Part shown: positions 38,738 through 49,503 of the stretch, piece after piece
How positions within the stretch are numbered: the first letter of the stretch is position 1
Layout: the number at the start of each line of letters is the position of its first letter
NCBI GenBank assembly: GCA_033819885.1
Contig: JAQYUZ010000028.1
Span: forward strand, 124,001 to 188,000
Length of the DNA: 64,000 bases
Reading direction: 5' to 3'
Source: Microbotryomycetes sp. JL201
Lineage: Eukaryota > Basidiomycota > Microbotryomycetes
Made by a program: the position numbers and the translations under genes
The notes under the pieces: model-generated
Seen by the model: only the letters and a program-made list of their open reading frames with translations
The model's database searches: none
Told to the model about the DNA's origin: nothing

Positions 38738-38754
38738 CAAAAAGAAACGAGATG
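38738..38754 (-). terminator. Pol III terminator of tRNA-Pro
   Basis: The minus strand reads CGTTTCTTTTTG at 38738-38749, six bases beyond the tRNA 3' end. It is identical to the trailer motif of both tRNA-Lys genes. Confidence 0.8.
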
Positions 38755-38843
38755 GGCCCTTGCCCGGGATCGAACCGGGGACCTCACCCAAATAAGATTG
38801 ACGAAAACCCTAAGGGTGAATCATACCACTAGACCACAAGGGC
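38755..38843 (-). tRNA. tRNA-Pro (AGG) with 17-nt intron
   Basis: Acceptor GCCCTTG pairs perfectly with CAAGGGC, discriminator C. The A box is TGGTCTAGTGG and the B box GGTTCGATCC, typical of fungal tRNA-Pro. The anticodon stem CACCC/GGGTG encloses loop TTAGGGT with anticodon AGG. The intron occupies 38791-38807 after position 37. Total length is 89 bases. Confidence 0.94.
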
Positions 38844-39361
38844 GTGTCGGCCCAAAAACCGTACCACAGTATATATTGTTGTACAACAATTTTCGGGGCG
38901 CCAAAATTGCAAATGTATGCTGCCACCGCAGGGTGATACCTTCAGAGCGACCTCCGAGGCGTTTCGGGCCGTGGCAAAAATTCCCAACGCGAGCTAGCCT
39001 ATTTCAACGATTGCACAGCCATAACATTACACCTTCCGTGTAAGCACGGCTCTAGAAGGTCGAACATAATAAAAAAACTGCTGACCGGGGGAAGACGGTG
39101 TCGAGCACGATATGAAGCGTTCCGCTAGTAGGAAACCGCTCAAGTTCAAGGCCATGCGCTGGGCTTGTGAAGCAATTCTGCAGTCCTCCAAGACCCTTCA
39201 TTGACTCACTGATCTTCTTCCGCGGCGGCTGAGAGCCACGAAGAGGGAAGCGTTGACACGAGCGATCTGATCCGGGGTAGAGCTCTCCACAATCCTGCGC
39301 GATTGACATGCGTTGGTACAAGCAACAACATGCATTTTCAAGCGTCTTTTACGGCCATCAT
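38844..39361. other. Intergenic between tRNA-Pro and TFIIIC subunit 3' end
   Basis: About 520 bases with no recognisable gene. A minus-strand frame at 39052-39321 lacks an ATG and motifs. It contains the upstream flank of tRNA-Pro, where an AT-rich patch (about 38866-38892, ...tatatattgttgtacaac) could assist Pol III initiation, and the TFIIIC subunit 3' UTR. Confidence 0.4.
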
Positions 39362-42300
39362 TCATCTGATACGCATCCATCTCCCTCCGCAATACAAGCA
39401 GCAGGTAGCCGCCCTCAAGATCGCGTCCACTACACCGCCGTTGTCGGGCTCGTCCGCGCCACTTTTCTGAACAGCATGTAGCCGGCCGAGCGCTTTGCGC
39501 TCGCAAGAGACGCACGTGCGAACGTCCGTAGAGGAAATGACAGAAAAGGTGATCGAGCAGCGTTCTGAGCAGCCGTTGAAAAGAAGGTGAGCTGACTCCG
39601 GTATGCAATGATGGACAGACAACATTGCTTACCCCACTTGTGCCCATTGACGCAACTGGCGTCGCGAATGTTGACTAGTGGTACAGACGCAGAGCAAGCG
39701 GGGCAGGATTCGTCCTGATTAAACGCCGATACCAGAGCGTCTGGAGGTAGCAGCATCACGTCTGCCGGATCGACAGGCGGCAGAGACGCCGACGCGAGCG
39801 AAATTCGACCAAGGATGGCCAGTTCTCGCGCTAGTTGCGCCAGTCATCAGCGGGCGGATGTCAGTGCACGAGACCAGCTCACCTTGCAGATGCCCTGAAG
39901 CCCGAGAAAGTACCCCCGCAAGACGTAAAGCAATCTCTCTCGCAATCCTGCGAGCAATGATTGTATGAACGATCAGAATCTGATGTTGGCAATCTTGCGC
40001 CAGATGAGGGTGGCGCTGCAGATCTGTCAGCCGGTGCATCAGCTGATCGACATACTCCACCCACCATTGCAAAGCGCACAAGCGTTTCTCTGACGCGAAG
40101 GTGCTCGATGGTGGCGTCACGCATTAGCACGTCGCAAAATGCTGCTGCAACGCTCTCGGGAGACTTGATAGGATCTTGAGCAGCCGCGGGTACGTCCAAT
40201 TCCATTGCATCGGAGAGTGAGCAGATAAAATCGACTGTCTCTCGGTTGGCAATGTCTTGATTTAGAATGTGGAGCGGAAGTAGCACTCTTCGCGCTACAG
40301 CCGCGTGATCTGTTCGGCAACAATCATTCTGCGGTGGTCTATCATTGACGAGCAATGCTCTCACCTTTGGCTGAACCACTCAATTCACTCAAGATGGAGT
40401 CGACGCTAGAGCGCAGCGCATTGCTGCCTGAGCTGGTCGTGGCAAGTTGCGCAACGACAAGGATGGACGCGGTTGACGCATTTGTCTGGTACAAAATAGA
40501 CGTGGGTCGTGCCACTCTGCAAAGGTCCACAGGCCGTTAATAGAGCGTAGCGAGCACCGTGCAAACGTTCACGGACGAGTAGTGCCATGCTACGATTTCA
40601 CCCGCTTGAAGGTCGGCAAATCCGCCGACGCAAGGCCCTTCTCGGATTCTAGCATTCGTCATATTTTGATCAGCCTTTACGGCAGAAGACGCCGGACGCG
40701 ACTGCTCGAATATGCTGAGAGCTCTTTCGCTTAAGAGCCTCGTTGATTCAGCCCCGTCCTCGGTTCGAATCAGGCGCGGTCTCTCTCCTAGAGCGATGAC
40801 ATGAATAGACCCTTCTTCAAGCGCAACCCAAAGCTGATCGCGTGCCGCAGACAATGCCAGACCTGCCGATGGTGGTCAGTGAAGATCTTTGCAATCCGTG
40901 CTGGCAGCTTACCCGAACATGTGGCGTAGGCCGATGAGCCCATCCAGATCCTCTCCGTCTCCAGCTCGATTTGCTCGTTGCTATTCATCTCAAAGTTGGA
41001 TGCCCCTTCGTCGGTACTGGACATCGTCACAATGTTCACGACTCCGAGCTTGGTGTACGCCAGCCGCGGCTAGAGAAAAAAATCAGAATCTCCGCAAACT
41101 ATACATCTTTGTTGCTGCGTACCTGAAGCTCTGCGCCAAACCATAGTAACCGAGTTACCGGTCGACTATCTGGTCGACATAGTAAGCGAGGATTCAACGT
41201 CGAGACTCCGGCAGCGGCCGGTCCTTGAGCAGGGTTCTTCGAGGCATCAACAGTGAGCAGCGTGTGCGAAAAGGGTACATCCTGCGAGACCTCGATGGAC
41301 CATACGTTGCCCTGGGCATCGCCTACCGCCAAGAGAGCCACGGCTAGCCGTCGATCTTCTGCGCGCTCAATCAGCACGATATACGCCCTGCCGACTCATA
41401 TCATATTCACCAGCGCTTTGCACGATGTGCCACCTAGACCAAGCGACGTTGACAATGGATCCCGCTTTCTCGTCGACACGGTGGCGCTGCATGATTTCCA
41501 TTCCCCGACTATTTCTCCTGATGAGCACCAATTGTGATCAGAGCAGAAGTTGTGACCGCCTGAGTGTCGCCGAGCTCACCTCCAGAGCGCAATGTGGCCG
41601 CTGCGGTACCCTACGGCAAGAATTGACCAGTCGCCGTGCGCATCATGAACTGCTTCAGACCAGGCGACCGCTGTGCAAGCGTGTCAATAACCATCTCATC
41701 ATATCATCGCATCGGCACGTACACATAGCTTGGCATTCGAGCACCCTGGCAACCACGACGAGCCGCTCTTGAAGGGTGTACACGCGGTTCTCGGCAAAGT
41801 TCTCGTCTGCGACGAACGCCGTGTCAATAAAATCTAAGTTGCCCACGTTGCACTCCCGGTGACTAACCAGGTAGCGCGATCCTGATCAAATGGCTGGTGA
41901 GATCGTACGTCTTCGCAGACTACGCGTTAGACAGTGTCATCGGTCTGGGTCACACAGGCTTACCTCTGACCATTCGCCTTTGTGAGAATTCTTGCTCGGT
42001 TCGAACAAGAGGACCTCGCAATTATTTGTGAGCGTGGCGAGAACGCATCTGTCGATGAGGTCCTTCAACTGAAGATCACTTTTTGGCGATGTGCAGCGCA
42101 GTGCCTACCCTCCAAGGAGCCCGATACCTGACGGTGACCATGAAGCCGACTGCCAGAAAGGTTCAGCCATACCGGGTGTGGCCACCTGCATTTCTGTGGC
42201 GAGAGCAAGTCCGGATCAGAGCCAGCGTCACATCGCCACAGCGCATCATCAGCCGACTTGCCATTGACCCATTCGGCCCACAAGACAATTTCCTTCTTCT

Positions 42301-42680
42301 CTATGGGCAGAATTGACCTGAACAGCGGAATCATGCGCTCGCGATCGACTGGATCGACTCTTCGTGCAAGGTCAGGCTGCGAGTCGACGTCTGCTGCCTT
42401 GGTCGCGTGCGATGGGGCCTTTTCGACGATATTTGGGGGCTTGTCAACTTGTATTCCGAGGGCTGGCGTCTGCGCGCGGCCGCTGTGAGCGTGTGCAGGC
42501 GAAGACGCGACTGGTATCGCGCGAGGCAGGACTGACAAACACATTGATCTCGCCACGCGTGAGCACAAACAATTGTCCGTCTTGGCTGTAGCCGACCGTA
42601 GGCTGCGCCGAGGACAAGGGTGTATACGGAAAGAGGCTGGTGGCCAGCACCTGGCCATGGCAGCCTGGGGACGGTGTCAT
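39362..42680 (-). CDS. TFIIIC subunit, WD-type N-terminus and zf-TFIIIC C-terminus (Sfc9/GTF3C4 family)
   Basis: Component of the Pol III factor TFIIIC that recognises tRNA gene promoters. The N-terminus at 42680 begins near VGYSQDGQLFVLTRGEINVF, the first blade of the TFIIIC-delta propeller. Later blades include VLATLTNNCEVLLFEP, AVAWSEAVHDAHGDWSILAVGYRSGHIALW and VALLAVGDAQGNVWSIE. The C-terminal zinc finger is clear: ESCPACSASVPL, ASCVNGHKW, RCSITFSVI, RTCVSCERKALG and the final CCLYCGGRWMRIR before TGA at 39362. It holds eight or more Cys/His ligands in family spacing. Many short introns; exact joins in the middle are not all resolved. Human GTF3C4 of this family has been reported with acetyltransferase activity. 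Confidence 0.82.
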
Positions 42681-43047
42681 GCAGGCTGCGAGAGGGTCAG
42701 CAGGCACGCCCAAGCTGCCAAATTGGGCGAGGAGGCTGTGACGGTTGCGAGCTTGCAATCGACGGCTAGACAAGCGGCGCCGCCAGAGCGCAAGCCTCAG
42801 CGGCCTGAGCGGCGCACCGCAGTTTACTGTTATGTCATGCGTTTGAGCTTTCGGAACGGCCCCTGTGAGACTCGAACCTCTCCGTGCTGCATCCAAGCAC
42901 TGCTTGCCACTTTTGCACATCTCACGTGACCTTGATCGATGGGTTCGGTCTATTTCCCCCCACGCACGTTGCTGACGCATCCATCTCGCTTCTTGGCACC
43001 AGAGACATCAAGCACAAGTTTCGAGTGGACTTGACTCTGCTGTGACC
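42681..43047. promoter_or_regulatory. Divergent promoter, TFIIIC subunit / oxidoreductase
   Basis: About 365 bases between divergent ATGs. A T-arm-like string around 42857-42900 was examined and rejected as a tRNA (see rejected list). No other feature seen. Confidence 0.4.
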
Positions 43048-44457
43048 ATGGCACCGCAACCCATCAACGTGGCCGTGCTCGGTGTCGGCATGTCCGCGAC
43101 CGTGTTTCACATCCCTTTCATCCAGGCTCTGCCTGACCAATTCAAGCTCGTGACCATCTTTGAACGCTCGGCAACAGCTGACCGATCGCGAGCGCGAGAG
43201 CTGTTTCCGACCGTCAAAGTGGTCAACAAGCTCGAGGACGTGATTTCTGATCAGACTATCCAGCTCGTATTCGTCTCTACGGTGAATGACACGCATTACG
43301 AGTACTCGAAGCTTGCACTGGAAGCCGGCAAACACGTCGTATGCGAGAAACCTCTTACGCCGACGTCAAAAGCAGCCTACGAATTGGCAGAGCTTGCAAA
43401 AGATCGCAACCTCGTTCTCGCGGTGTATCAGAACAGACGGCAAGTTTTGGCACATAGGTAATTATACTGCGACAAAGGGCTTACTTTGAGCTGGAGAAAC
43501 AGATGGGATGCAGACTTCTTGACCATCAAAAAGCTCATTGGCGAAGGCGCGTTCGGACATCTGTCAGAGTTTCAGGTGAGCTGTTCCGGCGAGGTTTCAG
43601 AAGCCTGTCGACACTGACAGGAAAACCGCTTGCAGTCGAACTTTGACCGGTACAAGAATGAGGCGGCAACGACAAAATTGTGGAAAGAGGAAGATCGACC
43701 AGGCTCCGGCATGCACTATGACCTAGGATCGCATCTTGTACGTCTCTTGCAGACATGTACCAACAGTCGATTTAGCTTTTAATTTGAGAAATGACGATCG
43801 TGTTTTTTCCGCAGGTTGATCAGATTCTTGATCTTTTTGGAAAACCGGACAGCGTGACTGCAATCCTTCGCAATTCGCGCAGCATCGGCAACCCTAACGT
43901 GCCAGACAACTTCATCATTCACTGTAAGCACCGATGCGAACGTAGATTCAATTGTTTTGACCTAGAGCTCGCACAGTGCACTACAACGCCACGAACGAGA
44001 GAAAGCTGCCCCTTCTCGCCACAGCAAGGCAATCCATTCTGTCCTTGCAATCTCCCCAACTACGCTTCACGATAAAAGGAACAGATGCAGCATTCATCAA
44101 GCATGGTCTTGACGTGCAGGAAGACCAGCTCAAAGCAGGCGCGCACGAGGCCGTCGCAAGGTCCGACTTTGGCGTCGAGCCTGAGAACCTCCAAGGCCAG
44201 CTTTATACTAGCGAGGGCATGCGAAAGTTCGTTGATATACAGATTGTGTAATTTCTGTACCTGAGACTAACTCGCCGTGCGCCAGTGTTAAATCCGAGCG
44301 CGGCTCTTACATCTCTTGGTTCAAGAATGTCGCCGACGCCATTCAGTCAGGAGACCGTAACAAGCTCATCGTCACTCCCGAGCAGGCAGCACTCGTCATT
44401 GAGATTATTGAAGCAGCAACGGTCTCGAGCAAAGAGGAACGGACAGTGCAACTGTGA
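43048..44457 (+). CDS. Gfo/Idh/MocA-family NAD(P)-dependent oxidoreductase
   Basis: Rossmann-fold dehydrogenase of the glucose-fructose oxidoreductase/inositol dehydrogenase family. The N-terminal nucleotide-binding motif is NVAVLGVGMSATVFHIP. It is followed by LVFVSTVNDTHYEY, the family hallmark GKHVVCEKPLTPT and YQNRRWDADFLTIKKL. The C-terminal domain includes GSGMHYDLGSHLVDQIL, with the catalytic-region Asp and His, and ends KEERTVQL. About seven exons. The intron at 43440-43502 must be GC-AG (gcaagt...acag) to give NRRWDADF. The substrate is unknown: a sugar, polyol or biliverdin-like compound is possible. Convergent with the ubiquitin protease gene, 98 bases apart. Confidence 0.88.
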
Positions 44458-44555
44458 GGTCATGACTCCAAACTGACTGTCATATTGTAGCGTGCTTGCA
44501 TTGCAATTGCTCCATGTCTCGACTATGCTTTTTAACCGTTATACGCCGCTCGGAA

Positions 44556-47500
44556 TCACTCGATATCGTCCAACCTGACGTCAACAACCTCGTCTTCGAG
44601 CGTGGTCGAATCGTTGTCAAGCGGGAACGGCGTAGCGTTGGCAACTTGCAGATCCGGCGACAGATCGCGAACGGGACTTCTAGCCTGAGCGTCATTGTCA
44701 GACTCGCCGGCCGAGCTATCGGCGTGACCGGCTGGGAACAAGCCTGCAAAATCTCGACGAGAGAATCGGTCGGGCGTGTAAGTAGAGCCATACAGATCTT
44801 CGTCGTCAGGCGTGTTGGTGAATGATGCGGTACCAGTGTTTTCTGAGGCTGTCAAGGACGGCAGGTGCTCGCTCGAGTCGAACGGTGTCACCGGACGCGA
44901 CAGCGATGGCACTGGACCGCCAGCTTCCGAAGCTGCACGTGAAGCATTGCGAGACTGGATCGCAGAGTCGATCAGTTTGCGCGACTTTGCCCCAATCGGC
45001 CTCGCCGTTCGCTGCAATCGTGTTGGTCAGATTCTAAGGTTTCAAGTCTGAGAAGAGGGCCAGCTCACCCTGCGGTACATGACGAGATATGCCGCTCTGG
45101 TGACAACCGAGCTCGGGTCAGTCACCTCGGTCACCCGACTCTATTCAGCGGCAAACCAGATCAGCGTGGGCTTGCGTGGGATCGCGTCGCAGCCAGTCAC
45201 TTACATCGTCAAAATCGTACCACTTGGCGTTCTCATAGTTCTTCGCATAGGCGGTGTAATGTCCGCCTCCGAGGCCGCCAAAGTGGTTATCGACGGCGTA
45301 CAGGTCATAGATGAGTGATTCACCGTCTTCGCCTTCGCTCTCGCCTGCCAGACGTTTCTTGACACGATCGCCTTCAACGTATGGCGTCATGTCGAAATGT
45401 TCCAATGGAAATTCGATGAAGTCATCAATCTTGTCGCGCGAATACCTGTTTGAGCTAAATCGCTTGAAGGCAAACACGAGGATGTCGGGCACTTTCCAAA
45501 GCTCGACCTTTTTCGTCGCCTGTTGATGCTTTTTGCACGCTGAGCAATACCACGTGTCGTTCTCTCCGAGTTTCTCTTCCTTTGTAAACTCGGCCAGGCA
45601 GTCTTGGATCGTTAGGGTTTTTTTAGGCGCATTCTTGGGCCGATTACGTTGCTCCTGCAACGCTGGGTCGACAAAGTTCTCAACTTGCGACCATGTCGAT
45701 CTTTCACCGTCACCGTTCCCCCCAAAGAAATGAGCGAGCGCGGTAGGATCCCAATCAACAACAAGATAATCGCCCGTATCAACGAGCGGCGACAGTCGTG
45801 TTTCTGAGCTGTCGGCAACAACATCCATGCTAGGCTGAGGCGCTTCGACTGCTGCAGCAGGAGCATCCATCTCTGTTGAAGACTCGTCGTCGTCTTGGAC
45901 AAACGCGCCGGGAACGGTGGTCTTGCTGAGCAATTGCACAGGAGGTTCCACAGGTGCGTCTCGGGGTCGGCGGCTGGTGAGTGGCATGGGAGGCATAGAC
46001 CTGAACTGGTCCTTCTCGATCGGGATGAGACCCGACGCTTTGCGAATGCGGGGAACCTGTACTGAAAAGAGCTTGCGAACCGACGACGGCGATGATGATG
46101 ATGACGACGCCACAGGAGCAGTGGTGGAGTCAGGCGCGGTCGAAACTGCCAATGAGGACGGTACGAAGGCAGGTGGCTCGATCGACGCAGAGTCGGCAGC
46201 GCTGACGATTGGTGCCCTCGGCGTGTCGTCTACGCCATCGACCTCCATGCCGGTCTCGTTAGGCGGCGTGGCAGGCAGCATTGACGAGTCTTGCGACGCT
46301 GGAGGAACCGTCAAATCGAGAGCGGCGTCTTCTTCCAACGTGTTGACTGCATCGACGAGTTCCGCACCTATGGTCGAAACGCGCGCGTACTGCTCGGCAA
46401 GCGCTTTGTGAATGCCCGACGTCGTCGAAGCCTGCTCCGGCGTGAGAGACATGATGAAAGGCGTGCCAAACAAGTCATCTAGGAGTGATGAGCCTGCGCC
46501 AAACGAGCCACGTCCCGTCCTAGCGTTGGCAGAGCATTTGTGAAAGACGGACACCAAAATTGCAGCGTCTTCGCCGGCTTCTGGCGTGGCGGTGCCCTTC
46601 TGTTTGAAGTATCGAGCTGCCCGACTTTGCGTGTACGGTGCCGCAGTCTCATAAAAAATGAGCTCGTCATTAGAAGTGCTGACGTCTGCAATCGGATCAT
46701 CGTCAACCCATTCCTTGTAGAAAGAGCTCTTCCAGTGTTCGCCAACGACGAGCTGAGCGCGACAATCACTTCAGCTCTCTCTGTCGGATGTGCTTCCGGT
46801 CAGACCGACTCACATGTTTTGCATCGCATCCCATAAGCTTTGCAACAATCGTCTTGGCAGTCTGGATGGTGCCCGTCTTTGGCGCCTCAATCTCGAGTGC
46901 GACTCTCGGTTTGGCCGAATCGAGCGGCACGAAAAAAACTTTGCCGATCCACTTTTTGGTCGTCGGCAAGCCAAGCATGACATACATGAACGGGTCGAAA
47001 GTGATCGACACCTAAGGGTGACGAGATTGAGCATGAACAACTTTGATGAACCAAACGATTGCTTACCTTGTTGCAATCCGGACAAACCACGGTACTGCGC
47101 AGCTGGCCTTGGAATAGGTCCACAATGACACTGTCATTTCGACTCCTGTACTGATCCCAGCACGTTTGTGCCAGCTCGACGAGTTCTTTGTCCCCGCCGC
47201 CTTCCCAGTCTGGTGCGCTCGTCGCTGGCTTCTTCTTGATCCTGTTCAAGTCTTCGTGCACGCCGTCGAGTAAGAAAGCCAGCAGCTCTTGGGTGTCTTG
47301 TTGACCATAGCCAGAAAATTGAGGAGCAAAACGAGACAGAGCTTGCTTGAACTCTCGAGGTGCGACTGACGAACCGGACTGGGACCACAAACGTTCGATA
47401 AGCTGACCGAAAGCCTCCGCCACTTGCCCGCGCATGCCAAGAGGGTTTTCCCGGTTCAACTCGTCATGGTACACTCCAGCTGCAGATGCCAACATGAGTA

Positions 47501-49240
47501 CAACGGTCACGATTTCAAGTTTGCAAGTTTGCGAGAGAAGACTTGCAAGTAAAGTATTCCTGCAGCTCTTGCGTATTGCTCATGCACTGAAGGGCCGAGT
47601 TCATAAAGCAAGTGCTGCGATGACCTCGTCCCGTCAGCGGCTGGTTCGAGCAAGCGTACATCACGTTGAAAGCCACTCACTTTCCAAGGTTGACAAGACC
47701 GGTAAGGCCTCGTTGTTTGCTTTTTCCTTCAGCTGCTGCCAAACGCTGACGGGTAAGAGCGCCTGCAGCTGCCGGGGCCGAGGCTGCAGACGTTGATGCG
47801 ACTCCGCTTGCGCTAGTGCTCGACTTGTTCGATTTTGCACTATCTCGGCTCCTGCTGCGCGTCAAAGAGCTGATCGGCCGGTGTGAGGCGAGCTTGTCAA
47901 AGAAGTGGCCAGCGCCAAATAGATTGTGGTGCTTGTGATGCTTCTTTTCCTCGTCGGCGCTGGTTGCGATCGGAGTCGGCGGCATGACAGGGGCCAGAGT
48001 GGGCATATTGTCGATGGCTTCGGCATCAATAATCCAGTTGCCGAGTCGTGACTGTTCTTCGACTGCGAGCCTCGTCTCTGGATCGGTCAGCAAGGCGTCG
48101 TTCAAAGTCGAATTGTCAGACATGTCGTCTTTGCTGATCAGCTCAGCTCCACCAGCCTGGATACGCTCTGCAAAGATGTATGCCGGCCCGACCAAGTCCG
48201 GCTTTGACCCTGCAGGAGCTGCATCGAGTGATGGGTCGGCGTCAGGCATGCGCCAGAAGCGGATTTCGCGCTGCATGCCGAATTGCTTGACAGCAAAGTC
48301 TTTGAGACGGCGCAGCGATGAGTCAGAAGGTAATGCTAGGCTAGGAGCGGCATCGAATGTTGGCACTGAGACGTTGTGCTCGCTAGAGCTCGTGGAGGGC
48401 AGCAATTTATAGAGCTTGAACACGGGCGGGTAGAACTCGACCATTTCACTGCCGGAACCTCCATGTGCAACGACAGATCTTTTGATTGGGGCTTGTTGAA
48501 CACCATACCTGTATGCGCTCGACTTGGTCAGCGTGCGTGCGACCTCCCGAGACGGGCGGTGCGGCCCACCAGTCCACGAGCATTTCCCAGGCCTGCGGGG
48601 GCAGTATCTCGACATGCTGTCCAATCTGCAACGCGGGCTTGAGCGCGTGGCCGTCTGCCTCGAGCAAGTCTGCATTGTCGATTGGTCCGAGCTGGTCGAG
48701 CGTCAAGTCAACCGCACCGTCGTCCTTGCTGCTGGAGCTGCCCACTCCCATACACGCCGTCTGCCATTTTCTGAACCAGTTGCGACTGACGAGCATAAAC
48801 TCGTCGCCGCTGACCATCTCGCGCTCTTGAGCCTGCTTGAGCTCCAAGATGATCTGTAGCTGCGTCTGACCGTCTTCTGGCGGCGAGCGGGTCGGTCCAC
48901 ATGGGTACGTCATTGTCGACGGGTCATTCGTGTCTGTGCCTTGGCTCATGGCTGCGTCGTCGTCCTCTTCGTCCCCGTCGTTTGCGTCCGCAGCAGCGCC
49001 TGTGCTCGACGCGGGCGGAGACGAGTCCAAGTCCAAACGACTAGCTCCAAGCGAGCCTTCCGGGTCAGAGACCGCGCCTTCGTCGACTGAAGGGGCGCGG
49101 CGCTTTGAGGACGAATCGCTCGTCGCTGGCGAGAGCGCGCGCTTTTGCTGCTGCTGCTGCACAATACTCGCGCGCACACCACTCGCAGCCGGAATTGGAG
49201 GACTGGAAGATGACGCTGGCGGGCCGCGACCCGTCGACAT
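44556..49240 (-). CDS. UBP12: Ubiquitin carboxyl-terminal hydrolase with DUSP domain (USP4/15, Ubp12 type)
   Basis: Cysteine protease removing ubiquitin from proteins. The N-terminus (ATG 49240) is Ser/Asp-rich with poly-Gln, then a DUSP-like domain (GDEFMLVSRNWFRKWQTA, DLLEADGHALKP) and a ubiquitin-like segment (RRLKDFAVKQFG, REIRFWRM). The catalytic Cys box GLVNLGNTCFMNSALQCMSN is split by an intron near 47621-47685. FSGYGQQDTQELLAFLLDGVHEDLNRI follows. A zinc-ribbon pair CPDC...CSAC lies on either side of a long disordered insertion. The His box is GGLGGGHYTAYAKN and the final Asp is in WYDFDDVS. The intron at 47480-47546 looks GC-AG. A disordered tail of about 140 residues ends the protein. 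Confidence 0.93.
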
Positions 49241-49503
49241 GCGCGTCCGCTTGATTGCGCGTCAAGTGACGACGCAGGGGTGCACGCAATTCCGAGTTCG
49301 GTCACGTGCTCTCATACACACAAATACAAAGTTAAGAAGACTGCAGAGCAGCATTGCAACACATTGTACACACAGGCAACGTCCCTTTTCCTTTGATGCC
49401 TGCGACACCGTTTTAGTATGCTTTTGAACCAACCCTCTGTCTATGAGGTGGTGACGGCGCAAGGGCGCCGTCTTCAGGAAGTGCTGCGCTACAGTCGTGC
49501 GAG

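Noticed and set aside
42850-42915. tRNA-like 3' half on the minus strand (GGTTCGAGTC followed by an AGGGGCC-like acceptor)
   Set aside because: No matching 5' acceptor strand, the T stem does not pair properly, and no U33 in the candidate anticodon loop. Probably chance, or at most a decayed fragment.
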